Positions 1 through 5,831 of a stretch of 6,879 nucleotides of DNA are shown piece by piece. This DNA comes from Opitutia bacterium (GTDB lineage Bacteria; Verrucomicrobiota; Verrucomicrobiia; Opitutales; UBA953), in the NCBI GenBank assembly GCA_021204635.1, contig JAJPZB010000080.1, forward strand, positions 1 to 6,879, written 5' to 3'. The notes beneath the pieces are model-generated. The model had not been told where the DNA came from. It was given only the letters and a program-made list of their open reading frames with translations, and did no database searches. Made by a program: the position numbers and the translations under genes. How positions within the stretch are numbered: position 1 is the stretch's first letter; each line of letters starts with the position of its first letter.

Positions 1-12
1 GCGATGCTGGAT

Positions 13-87
13 CACCAACGTAATTCTCCCGCTAAGTTAGCGGGAGGGGACCACGATAGTGGTGAGGGAGTGTGTCGTGGTGCGGCA
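13..87 (+). repeat. Structured repeat core, copy A (three stem-loops)
   Basis: Stem I pairs CTCCCGCTAA with TTAGCGGGAG around a single G (10 bp, perfect). Stem II is ACCAC-GATA-GTGGT. Stem III (73-87) is TGTCGT-GGT-GCGGCA, with four Watson-Crick and two G-T pairs. The order stem I, II, III and then CCTGA..TTGCTC is shared with the other complete copies. Because the hairpins are perfect or compensated between copies, structure in RNA or single-stranded DNA is probably what is conserved. It resembles REP/BIME or MITE-like palindromic repeats in general design; I do not recognise a named family. Confidence 0.88.
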
Positions 88-214
88 CCTGACCTTGCTC
101 CCCGCCACCAACCCAACTCTCACCACTAACCCCTCCGAAAAAAATCCTCACCACCAACCCAACTCGCGAGACTTGCCGCCACCACCAACCCGCTTCCCAC
201 CTGCGATGCAGGAG

Positions 215-286
215 CACCAACGTAATTCTCCCGCTAAGTTAGCGGGAGGGGACCACGATAGTGGTGAGGGAGTGTGTTCGTTGAGC
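215..286 (+). repeat. Structured repeat core, copy B
   Basis: Stems I and II are identical to copy A. The third stem has changed sequence but can still form: GTTC-GTT-GAGC at 276-286, with one G-T wobble. It is followed by CCTGATTTTGCTC and CCACCAACCC tracts that run toward the nuclease gene. Confidence 0.87.
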
Positions 287-347
287 GTCGCCTGATTTTG
301 CTCTCCACCACCAACCCAACCGCCACCACCAACCCCTCCGAAAAAAT

Positions 348-454
348 CTTTCCACAAACCCAAATCCCCGCCACAACTGTCCCGCCCGCAACAAACACAT
401 TTTTATTTTTGCGTTGCCGGCATTTCCCAAAGCCTGCACTGTCCGCGCCCGCCT
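348..454. other. Leader region of the DUF559 gene
   Basis: This stretch is the degenerate end of the repeat module (C-rich, with AACAAACAC) followed by a T-rich run near 400-412. I see no convincing -35/-10 pair and no Shine-Dalgarno sequence before either candidate start (455 or 467). The gene may be transcribed from within the repeat array, but nothing here proves it. Confidence 0.4.
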
Positions 455-946
455 ATGCCCGACAGAATGAAAAATGCTGCAAGCCTCAAAGGTCTGCGCC
501 GCGCGCTAAGAAAGAATATGACACAGGCGGAAGCCAAGTTGTGGACTTACTTGAAAAACAAAAGATTCCACGGCTACATGTGGCATCGTCAATTCAGCAT
601 TGGGAACTACATTTTGGATTTCTTTTGCCCGAGCCAAAAGCTTGCGATCGAACTCGATGGGCAAGGTCATGCAACTGTCGAAACTTACAATCGCGACGTG
701 GAGCGAACCGCGTATTTGCGGAAACTTGGCATCCGCGTTTTGCGCTTTGAAAACAAGCGGGTTTTTACGGGCTGGAATAATGTCGAGGAATGCATTCTCG
801 CCACTATCGAAAAGCGCGAGCCCAATTCGCCATATGCGATAGAGAGCAGGCTTTGTCGGCTTGGTTGGGAGGACGATGGGGATAGTGGTGATAGTGGTGA
901 CAGTGGTGGTGGTGAACCTAAGTTTCGCGACAATTCCAAGCCTTGA
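455..946 (+). CDS. DUF559 endonuclease-domain protein (Vsr-like, PD-(D/E)XK fold)
   Basis: This 163-residue protein has the full DUF559 pattern: an N-terminal LRRALRKNMTQAEAKLW (residues 14-30), then HRQFSIGNYILDFFC (44-58), AIELDGQGH (64-72), the YNRDVERTAYLRKLGIRVLRF block (78-98) and a C-terminal helix to about 120. Asp55, Glu66 and Asp68 are the likely metal-binding residues of the PD-(D/E)XK core, related to the very-short-patch-repair nuclease Vsr. Members usually stop near residue 120-130. Here a tail (139-163) carries GDSGDSGDSGGG, encoded by 9-bp units that match the flanking repeats. The start could instead be Met5 (467); neither has a ribosome site. The gene stands alone between inverted repeat arrays. 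Substrate and role are unknown for the family; action on the repeat hairpins is my inference from context. Confidence 0.87.
   Translation: MPDRMKNAASLKGLRRALRKNMTQAEAKLWTYLKNKRFHGYMWHRQFSIGNYILDFFCPSQKLAIELDGQGHATVETYNRDVERTAYLRKLGIRVLRFENKRVFTGWNNVEECILATIEKREPNSPYAIESRLCRLGWEDDGDSGDSGDSGGGEPKFRDNSKP
881..907 (+). repeat. 9-bp tandem repeat inside the DUF559 gene
   Basis: Three units, GATAGTGGT, GATAGTGGT and GACAGTGGT, encode Asp-Ser-Gly repeats and are followed by GGTGGTGAA. The 11-mer GATAGTGGTGA at 881 and 890 also occurs in the stem II region of repeat copies A (55-65) and B (257-267). Confidence 0.85.
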
Positions 947-957
947 GATAAGTTTCC

Positions 958-982
958 CGCGCGTTTCTCGCGCGAAAAAAAA
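958..982. repeat. Hairpin just after the DUF559 stop
   Basis: CGCGCG-TTTCT-CGCGCG (958-974) lies 11 bases after the stop codon and is followed by eight A. On + a terminator would need T after the stem. On - the T run comes before the stem, not after it. It is therefore a hairpin without the layout of an intrinsic terminator, though it may still protect or end the transcript. Confidence 0.5.
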
Positions 983-986
983 GCTT

Positions 987-1043
987 CACACTCCCTCACC
1001 GCTATCGCGGTCCCCTCCCGCTAACTTAGCGGGAGAATTACGT
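987..1043 (-). repeat. Structured repeat core, copy C (inverted)
   Basis: Read on -, this is the core seen on the left. Stem I is identical. Stem II is ACCGC-GATA-GCGGT, which differs from copies A and B at exactly the two positions that pair with each other (A-T to G-C). The copy is cut short just after GTGTG, so stem III and the CCTGA..TTGCTC block are missing and it abuts the 3' end of the nuclease gene. Confidence 0.88.
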
Positions 1044-1186
1044 TGGTGCTCCGGCATCGCAGGTGGGAAGCCGGGTTGGTGGTGGCGGCAAGTGCCACGG
1101 AAGTTTGTGGTGAGAGTTTTTTCGGAGGGGTTGGTGGTGAGAATTGGGTTGGTGGTGGGGAGCAAGGTCAGGCGACGTTCCACGAA
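1044..1186 (-). repeat. Right array spacer with GGGTTGGTGG tracts
   Basis: This is the inverted equivalent of the C-rich part of the left modules. GGGTTGGTGG occurs at 1073, 1128 and 1146, with the TTTTTTCGGAGGGG block between them (the complement of CCCCTCCGAAAAAA). Copies C and D are 200 bp apart, close to the 202-bp period on the left. Confidence 0.87.
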
Positions 1187-1243
1187 CACACTCCCTCACC
1201 GCTAACGCGGTCCCCTCCCGCTAACTTAGCGGGAGAATTACGT
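1177..1243 (-). repeat. Structured repeat core, copy D (inverted)
   Basis: Read on -: stem I identical, stem II ACCGC-GTTA-GCGGT, and stem III GTTC-GTG-GAAC (plus-strand 1177-1187). It keeps the compensated G-C pair of copy C but carries GTTA in place of the GATA loop. The homology to the other modules ends at about 1243, where unrelated sequence begins. Confidence 0.88.
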
Positions 1244-1433
1244 TATTTCTAAGCTTTCGCAACAAACCCATCCCGCCACAAACCCACCAAGTTTCACCAC
1301 CAACCCAATTCTCGCCACCAACCCTCTCTACCACAAAGCCGTGAGGGACGTTAGTCCCGAACAAATCCGTGTGACATCCCTCTGTGGCAGGTTTGTCGTA
1401 GCGCCAAGTTTGTCTCCGCCACCAACCCGCCGG
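1244..1433. repeat. C-rich repeat tract between the nuclease array and the operon end
   Basis: No gene is present in these 190 bases. CCACCAACCC occurs at 1297, 1315 and 1419, the last one 5 bases from the stop codon of the final operon gene. Element 2 lies at 1331-1376. The operon (on -) and the nuclease gene (on +) converge toward this region, so its hairpins could separate the two transcripts, but I see no hairpin followed by a T run. Confidence 0.75.
1331..1376 (+). repeat. Element 2, left copy
   Basis: Contains the perfect hairpin GGGAC-GTTA-GTCCC inside a conserved frame that begins CCACAAAGCCGTGA and ends AATCCGTGTGACA. An inverted copy lies at 6707-6752 with two differences in 46 bases by hand alignment, and weaker similarity continues to about 1409 (GGCAGGTT.GT). 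The two copies bracket the operon. The tetraloop GTTA is the same as in stem II of copies D and E. Confidence 0.88.
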
Positions 1434-1667
1434 TTACGGGAGTTTCTGCGAGAGGGTGGCGGAGAGGGTGGCGAGGTCGCGCATGGTGGCGATTTCCTCG
1501 GGGGCGAATTCGACGCCGAATGCGGCTTCGATTGCGACGATCAGGTTGAGTTGGGAGACGGAGTCCCATTTGTCGCAGTTCTTTTGCGAGAGGTTGGCGG
1601 GGACAGTGGCGATTCCGAGAGTTTTCGCGACGATGTCTTTCAGGAGTTGGTCTTGGTTGGCAGTCAT
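1434..1667 (-). CDS. Acyl carrier protein 2 (partner of the FkbH-like protein)
   Basis: This 77-residue protein has the length and helix pattern of an acyl carrier protein. The motif KWDSVSQLNLIVAIE (33-47) places the phosphopantetheine-bearing serine at Ser36 within Asp-Ser-Val. It needs a 4'-phosphopantetheinyl transferase, which is not in this window. Its ATG overlaps the stop of the FkbH-like gene (ATGA), so the two are probably translationally coupled. The FkbH-ACP pairing matches methoxymalonyl-ACP and tetronate pathways, where the ACP carries the glyceryl group; I infer the same cargo here. It is the last gene of the operon, and repeat sequence begins within a few bases of its stop codon. 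Confidence 0.9.
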   Translation of the reverse strand: MTANQDQLLKDIVAKTLGIATVPANLSQKNCDKWDSVSQLNLIVAIEAAFGVEFAPEEIATMRDLATLSATLSQKLP

Positions 1668-3280
1668 TTTGAAATAATTTTGTAAATTTGCGGCGCGGGG
1701 ATTTGCGAGAGCGAACTGATGTCAAGCGCAAATTTGTTTGTCTCGATTTCCGAAAATCCGTTCTCGGCGTAGAAATTTTTTGCGGGGAGATTTTTCTTTG
1801 TCGCCACAAATTCGGCGAAGATTTTTTTTGCTCCGCGCTGTTGTTCGCGCCGCAGGATTTCTGCGAGAAACGCCTTTTCGATTCCGCGCCCGAGAACGCG
1901 GCACGACAGCGCGAACTCCGCGATTTCGCCACCGTTGCGGCAGTCGCCATTGTGGTGGCGGACGATTGCCGCGCCGCATATCCCGTTGTCGCCGAAAATG
2001 TCGCGCACGGAGAGCGCGTAGATTCTCGCGCCGGCGATTGTGGCGGCTTCGATGTCGGCGAGCGTGAGCCTGCGATTTGCCAAGTTGAATTGGTTGGTTT
2101 TTTGCGAGAGTTGCGCGAGGCGCGGGTAGGTGGTGGCGTCGTTTACCACAATGGTGAGCTCGATTTTGAGCGCGGCGAGATATTCCGCGAGCGAGGCGTA
2201 GTTTTGCGCGAAGCGTTGCCGCGCGGCGTTTGTGGCGTATTGCGCGGTTTTCTCGGTGTCCTCGCGGGTGAGCGCTTCGGTGCGGAAATATTTATCCAAG
2301 AGGGAGGCGAAAAATTCCGGCAGCGCGAAGGGGTTTTTTGGAAATTCCGGCGTGGCGACTTCCGGCAGCGCGGCGTTTATCCATGCGCGTTCGGCGGGCG
2401 AGTTGTCGATGAACACGAGGGTGTCGGTGCCGATGTTCAGTTCTGTGGCGATCTCGCGGAGCTGCGTCGCCTTGTCGCGCCAATCGATTTTTTTTGCGGA
2501 AAATTTTTCGAGCCCGAGCGGCATGTCGCGGCGTTTGTCGAAGAGCTCTGCGACATCGGCTTCGTTGTTTTTCGACGCGATCGCGAGAATGATTCCGGCG
2601 TCGGCGAGCTCGGAAATTTTTTTCTGGAAAAATGCGAATGCGTTCCCCGGATAGTCGCCACCGAGCGCGATGCCGCCCACGCCGTCCTCACCGACAACGC
2701 CGCCGTATAGCGTGTCGTCGAGGTCGAGCACGAGGCATTTTTTCCGCACTGCGGGCACGGAGATTGTGGTGGCGCCGAGGTTGTGGTGGGGCTCGCCACC
2801 ACCGTTGTGGCTCAGGATTGCCGCGATTTCGCCTGCGTGGCGTGGCGAGAACGGGACTTGCGCGGCGAAGAAAAATCGCCAGTCGATGTCGTTCAAAATT
2901 TTTTCGTCAACGGAGACGCACGAGAAATTCTCGCGGGAACGCGCGAGTTCGCGCAACGCGGAATTAAATTTTTCTGCGGCTTTGTCGTAGCTCTCGTCCT
3001 TTGTGGCGGCGCGCATTTTCGCGCCTGGCGCGGCGAGAAACACTGCGCGGAACGGGATTGTCGCGGGCGCCGCTGCGAGGACGAGGCGCAATTTTGCAAG
3101 AAAATTTTCCGCGACAGGCAGCGCTTCTGCGGGCGCGGCCTCGGGCGGGAAAGTGTAGAACCAGAGGAAATTTTCCGCGTCTTTTGGCACGCGGGAAACG
3201 TCGCCGTAGCCGGAAAACTCCGTTTCCTTTTGCGGGAAAAACGGCTCCAACGTCGCGTTTCTGAAAACGAAAGTTTTCAC
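1664..3280 (-). CDS. FkbH-like HAD-IIIC glyceryl transferase/phosphatase with C-terminal GNAT-like domain
   Basis: This 538-residue protein starts at a GTG that overlaps the VOC stop codon (GTGA). The open frame runs further upstream, but that part only shadows the VOC gene. The N-terminal ~155 residues are a divergent domain, as in long FkbH homologues. The HAD core has LDLDDTLYGGVVGEDG (185-200; Asp186 nucleophile, Asp188 acid/base), ASKNNE (235-240) and FIDNSPAER (290-298). The family signature LSQKTNQFNLANRRLT is at 391-406. A GNAT-like end follows: FGDNG (429-433), LSCRVLGRG (458-466) and KNFYAENGF (501-509). Characterised FkbH proteins take glycerate from 1,3-bisphosphoglycerate, transfer it to an ACP and remove the phosphate. 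The adjoining ACP fits. A His/Gly/Asn-rich linker (158-167) looks repeat-derived. Confidence 0.9.
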   Translation of the reverse strand: MKTFVFRNATLEPFFPQKETEFSGYGDVSRVPKDAENFLWFYTFPPEAAPAEALPVAENFLAKLRLVLAAAPATIPFRAVFLAAPGAKMRAATKDESYDKAAEKFNSALRELARSRENFSCVSVDEKILNDIDWRFFFAAQVPFSPRHAGEIAAILSHNGGGEPHHNLGATTISVPAVRKKCLVLDLDDTLYGGVVGEDGVGGIALGGDYPGNAFAFFQKKISELADAGIILAIASKNNEADVAELFDKRRDMPLGLEKFSAKKIDWRDKATQLREIATELNIGTDTLVFIDNSPAERAWINAALPEVATPEFPKNPFALPEFFASLLDKYFRTEALTREDTEKTAQYATNAARQRFAQNYASLAEYLAALKIELTIVVNDATTYPRLAQLSQKTNQFNLANRRLTLADIEAATIAGARIYALSVRDIFGDNGICGAAIVRHHNGDCRNGGEIAEFALSCRVLGRGIEKAFLAEILRREQQRGAKKIFAEFVATKKNLPAKNFYAENGFSEIETNKFALDISSLSQIPAPQIYKIISK

Positions 3281-3693
3281 GACTTCGATTCCAACAGCTC
3301 GATGACGCCGGCGGTGCGCGAATACAGGAATGCGACGCGTTCGCCGCCGAATGCGACGGCGGGGAGCGGCGGCTTCACGAGCACCCACGATTGCTTGCGT
3401 AGCGCGGCGATGACGCCGTCCATGTCCGCGACAACATAGCAAACGTGATACACCTGCGGCTCGCCGTTGCTCTTGGCAAGAATTTCCGTGACGGGCGAAT
3501 CTGCCGCCGCCGGCTCAATCATCTCGAACGGAATTTGGTCGGGCTTTTCGGCGAAGCAGACCGTGACTTTTTGCTGCGGATCAAAATATTTTTCGCCGAT
3601 TTTGTATCCATCGGCTACATACGATTTTGCCGCCTCGTCGATGGAGGCGACGGCAACTCCGAAGTGGTGAATTTTTAAATCCGAAACGTTCAT
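3277..3693 (-). CDS. VOC-family (glyoxalase / methylmalonyl-CoA epimerase-like) protein
   Basis: This 138-residue protein has two VOC modules (about 6-61 and 81-135). The four positions that bind metal in methylmalonyl-CoA epimerase are all occupied: His10 in HHFGVAV, Glu57 in PFEMIEP, His83 in VYHVCYVVADMD and Glu132 in GVIELLE. It is therefore probably an active metalloenzyme. Which reaction it catalyses cannot be read from the sequence; epimerisation or isomerisation of a carbon next to a thioester is plausible given the neighbours. The ATG overlaps the KAS III stop (ATGA), and its own stop overlaps the GTG of the FkbH-like gene. A longer open frame exists upstream, but it only overlaps KAS III and adds no family-like residues. 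Confidence 0.85.
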   Translation of the reverse strand: MNVSDLKIHHFGVAVASIDEAAKSYVADGYKIGEKYFDPQQKVTVCFAEKPDQIPFEMIEPAAADSPVTEILAKSNGEPQVYHVCYVVADMDGVIAALRKQSWVLVKPPLPAVAFGGERVAFLYSRTAGVIELLESKS

Positions 3694-4763
3694 GGCGTCG
3701 TCTGTGTGTTGTATTCCGAGACGGGAAGGATTTTTGTTTGCGCGAGCGACAATGCTGCGGCGCCCCACGACAATCCCGCGCCGAAACCGCAGAGAATCAC
3801 GTTGCTGCGCGCCGCTTCGCCGCGGACACATTCCGCGAGCGTCAGCGGGATCGACGCCGAGCTCGTATTCCCGTATTTGCCGAGCGAGTAGGGGACTTTG
3901 CCGGCGGGAATTTTCAGGCGCGAGGCGAGAAAATCCGTCATCATTTTGTTTGCCTGATGAAAGACGACGAGGTCTGCCGCAGCGGGCGTCGTGCCCGCGA
4001 GTGTCGCAACTTCGCTCACGACGGCGGGCACTTTCCCGACGGCGAAATTGAAAACGTCCATGCCGTCCATGAAAACTTCGCACGCCGAGCGCACGCTGCC
4101 ATCAGGCGCGGTTTGCGGCTCAAGACTTTCCGGCGTCGCGGGAATGCGGCAGCCGCCGGCGGGGATTTTCACCGCGTTTTCGCCGCTGCCGTCCGTTTTC
4201 AAAACGAAGTGCGAGCTGCCGAAATCTGCGGATTTTTCGACGATTGTCGCCGTGCCCGCGTCGCCGTAGAGCGGCGCATTTACGCGGTCTCGCGGGTTGA
4301 CAATTTTTGAAAAAGTTTCGCCCGCGAGAAGCATGACGCGGCGCACGCCCGGGATATTTGCATAGGCAAACGCGGCGGAAAGCGCGTAGATGTAGCCCGA
4401 GCAGCCGAGCGACAAATCCATGCACGCGCAGTTTTTCGACAGCCCGAGGCGCGCCTGCAAAATCGGCGCCGTGGCGGGAATGCGGAAGTCGCCCGTCTGG
4501 CTCATGAAGAGCAAAACGTCTATGCTATCGCGCGCAATTTTTGTCTCGGCGAAAAGGCTCTCCGCCGCCTGCGCGCACAGGTCCGATGCGCAGACATCGG
4601 CGGGGGCAATCCGCTTTTCCGCGATGCCGATTGCGGCGACGGTTTTCGCAATTTCTTCGGCGGGAACAACGCCCCGAAGCGCGTCTTCATTGCGCGAAAT
4701 TCCGGCGGGGACGCATGCCGCGAGCGCCCGAATGCCTGTTTCGCCAAATTGAAGATTCGCCAT
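3690..4763 (-). CDS. 3-oxoacyl-ACP synthase III (KAS III / FabH-like)
   Basis: This 357-residue protein, about the usual KAS III length, has a complete thiolase-fold catalytic triad: Cys121 in DLSLGCSGYIYAL, His269 in VVFHQANK and Asn299 in GKYGNTSSASIPL. LLAGETFSK (145-153) and YGDAGTATIVE (166-176) are also typical. It should join an acyl unit to an ACP-bound partner. Housekeeping FabH makes acetoacetyl-ACP. In tetronate pathways a KAS III homologue acts as a ligase between glyceryl-ACP and a beta-ketoacyl-ACP. The company of an FkbH-like protein and two ACPs favours a specialised role over primary fatty acid synthesis. The start is 9 bases after the SDR stop, and the spacer AATTTTCCC has no Shine-Dalgarno sequence. 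Confidence 0.92.
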   Translation of the reverse strand: MANLQFGETGIRALAACVPAGISRNEDALRGVVPAEEIAKTVAAIGIAEKRIAPADVCASDLCAQAAESLFAETKIARDSIDVLLFMSQTGDFRIPATAPILQARLGLSKNCACMDLSLGCSGYIYALSAAFAYANIPGVRRVMLLAGETFSKIVNPRDRVNAPLYGDAGTATIVEKSADFGSSHFVLKTDGSGENAVKIPAGGCRIPATPESLEPQTAPDGSVRSACEVFMDGMDVFNFAVGKVPAVVSEVATLAGTTPAAADLVVFHQANKMMTDFLASRLKIPAGKVPYSLGKYGNTSSASIPLTLAECVRGEAARSNVILCGFGAGLSWGAAALSLAQTKILPVSEYNTQTTP

Positions 4764-4772
4764 GGGAAAATT

Positions 4773-5522
4773 TTACAAAAGCGTCCGCCCGCCGTCGATA
4801 ACGAGCTCTGTGCCCGTCGTCCACGCGGCGGCGTCGGAGAGCAGGTAAATTGCGGCGTAGGCGATTTCCTCGGGCGTGCCGTAGCGCGCGAGCGGATAGT
4901 TTTTTTTGTCGGCGGCAATCTGCTCGTCGCTCATGCCGGAGAGTTTGTGAATCGGCGTTTCAACGGCGCCAGGGCAAATGCAGTTGACGCGAATTTTTTG
5001 CGCGGAAAGCTCGAGCGCCATCGCCTTCGCCGCTCCGCAGAGCGCGGCCTTGGACGCCGCATAAGCCGTTTGCCCGAGTGCGGCGACGTGGCGACCCGAA
5101 ATCGACGCAACGAAGACGACGGAGGCGCCGCCCGCGAGCAGATTTTTTTTCAAAAGAAGGCGCGTCAGCTCGACGGGGGCGAACGCATTTGTGCGCCACG
5201 CGGCGTCGAGATTTTTCGGCGCGGAAAATGCGAACGGGCGTAGCTTTGAAATGCCCGCGCAGTGCACGATCCCGTCCAATGGCGAGGCGACGGCGGAGAC
5301 GATTTTCCCCAAGCCCGCGTCGTCGGAAATGTCTGCCGCGACAATGGCGTGGCCCGCGCCGGTGAGTGCGGAAAGCGTTTCCCCGAGGCGCGCTTCGTCG
5401 CGGCCCGCCGCCACAATCCGCGCGCCCGCCTTTGCGCATTCCACCGCGCATGCGCGACCGATTCCGGAGGACGCACCCGTGACGAGAAGCGTTTTGTTTT
5501 TCAGCGAAAATGGGGACTCCAT
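4773..5522 (-). CDS. SDR-family NAD(P)-dependent oxidoreductase (FabG-like)
   Basis: This 249-residue classical short-chain dehydrogenase has TGASSGIG (15-22) for the cofactor. HCAG (88-91) stands where NNAG is usual, followed by Asn112, Ser140, and the YAASK motif with Tyr154 and Lys158. It closes with CPGAVETP (183-190) and GTELVIDGG (237-245). The likely reaction is reduction of a beta-keto thioester made by the downstream KAS III, or oxidation of a hydroxyl on the acyl unit. I chose 5522 as the start, 23 codons inside the open frame, because the SDR fold starts a few residues later and AGGA lies 6 bases upstream. A 75-base gap separates it from ACP 1, the widest in the operon. Confidence 0.92.
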   Translation of the reverse strand: MESPFSLKNKTLLVTGASSGIGRACAVECAKAGARIVAAGRDEARLGETLSALTGAGHAIVAADISDDAGLGKIVSAVASPLDGIVHCAGISKLRPFAFSAPKNLDAAWRTNAFAPVELTRLLLKKNLLAGGASVVFVASISGRHVAALGQTAYAASKAALCGAAKAMALELSAQKIRVNCICPGAVETPIHKLSGMSDEQIAADKKNYPLARYGTPEEIAYAAIYLLSDAAAWTTGTELVIDGGRTLL

Positions 5523-5528
5523 GGCTTT

Positions 5529-5532
5529 TCCT
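5529..5532 (-). promoter_or_regulatory. Shine-Dalgarno AGGA of the SDR gene
   Basis: AGGA followed by six bases (AAAGCC) and the ATG at 5522. It is the only clear Shine-Dalgarno sequence among the operon starts, and it decides the SDR start. Confidence 0.6.
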
Positions 5533-5540
5533 GCGTGGCA

Positions 5541-5569
5541 AGTAAAATCGAATTGGCGGGAAAACTCAA
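5541..5569 (-). promoter_or_regulatory. Weak possible internal promoter before the SDR gene
   Basis: TTGAGT (5564-5569) and TTTACT (5541-5546), 17 bases apart, each match four of six sigma-70 consensus bases, 18 bases before the SDR start. It lies in the only sizeable gap of the operon. Such weak matches are common by chance. Confidence 0.2.
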
Positions 5570-5597
5570 CCGCTTCGACGCGCGCGGGCAAAGGGGC

Positions 5598-5831
5598 TCA
5601 GGATTTTCGCGACAATGCGGCGGCGAAGAGCTCGCGCACCGTTTGAGATTTTGAAATGTCGTCACCACTGAGCAAAATGTCAAATTCGTCTTCGACGCAC
5701 GCGATGACCGAGAGCGCGAGCAGCGAGCTCCACTCGGGGAGTTTTTTGAAGTCGGTTTCGGGCGAAAACGCGTCGGGCGGCGTTTGCGGGAACAGGGGCG
5801 AGAGTGCGCGTGTAAATTCGTCTAAGGTCAT
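5598..5831 (-). CDS. Acyl carrier protein 1
   Basis: This 77-residue acidic helical protein is the same length as ACP 2 but differs in sequence. EWSSLLALSVIACVEDEF (33-50) matches helix II of acyl carrier proteins, with Ser36 as the probable phosphopantetheine site. Asp is replaced by Ser, giving Ser-Ser-Leu instead of the usual Asp-Ser-Leu. The ATG overlaps the stop of the acyltransferase gene (ATGA), which suggests coupling and perhaps that this ACP feeds the acyltransferase. Two separate ACPs at opposite ends of one operon imply two different carrier-bound intermediates. A family assignment closer than ACP-like is not possible from the sequence. Confidence 0.85.
   Translation of the reverse strand: MTLDEFTRALSPLFPQTPPDAFSPETDFKKLPEWSSLLALSVIACVEDEFDILLSGDDISKSQTVRELFAAALSRKS

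Larger units (their letters stand above)
1..347 (+). repeat. Left repeat array: two tandem modules of about 202 bp
   Basis: Two direct modules start at 1 and 203. Positions 13-75 and 215-277 match without a difference, and the rest stays recognisable through CCTGAYYTTGCTC, CCACCAACCCAAC and a CCCCTCCGAAAAAA block (about 133-144 in the first, 334-346 in the second). Each module has a hairpin-rich core followed by C-rich tracts with CCACCAACCC at 105, 151, 182, 308 and 326. The first module begins at or before the window edge, so the array may continue to the left. Short ORFs on both strands are low-complexity (Pro/Thr/Asn or Trp/Gly/Val rich) and are not credible genes. I see no transposase and no CRISPR spacing. 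Confidence 0.93.

Noticed and set aside
1..439. Short ORFs in the left array (both strands), and similar ones at 861-1252 and 6593-6850
   Set aside because: They are low-complexity translations of the repeats (Pro/Thr/Asn or Trp/Gly/Val rich), overlap one another in several frames and resemble no family.
958..982. Intrinsic terminator after the DUF559 gene
   Set aside because: The hairpin is followed by A, not T, on +, and on - the T run comes before the stem.
1..1243. CRISPR array
   Set aside because: The repeats are modules of about 200 bp with internal palindromes and homologous spacers, and they occur in both orientations; no short uniform repeats with unique spacers.
1688..2710. 340-residue ORF on the + strand
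   Set aside because: It is antisense to the FkbH-like gene, whose frame carries clear HAD motifs; the + frame is a G+C-driven shadow.
3694..4083. N-terminal extension of the VOC gene
   Set aside because: The extra residues only read through KAS III in another frame and are Arg-rich; the ATGA overlap at 3690-3693 gives a full VOC domain.
3627..5654. Several + strand ORFs of 90-230 residues
   Set aside because: All lie opposite KAS III, SDR or ACP 1 and are Arg/Ala-rich shadows without motifs.
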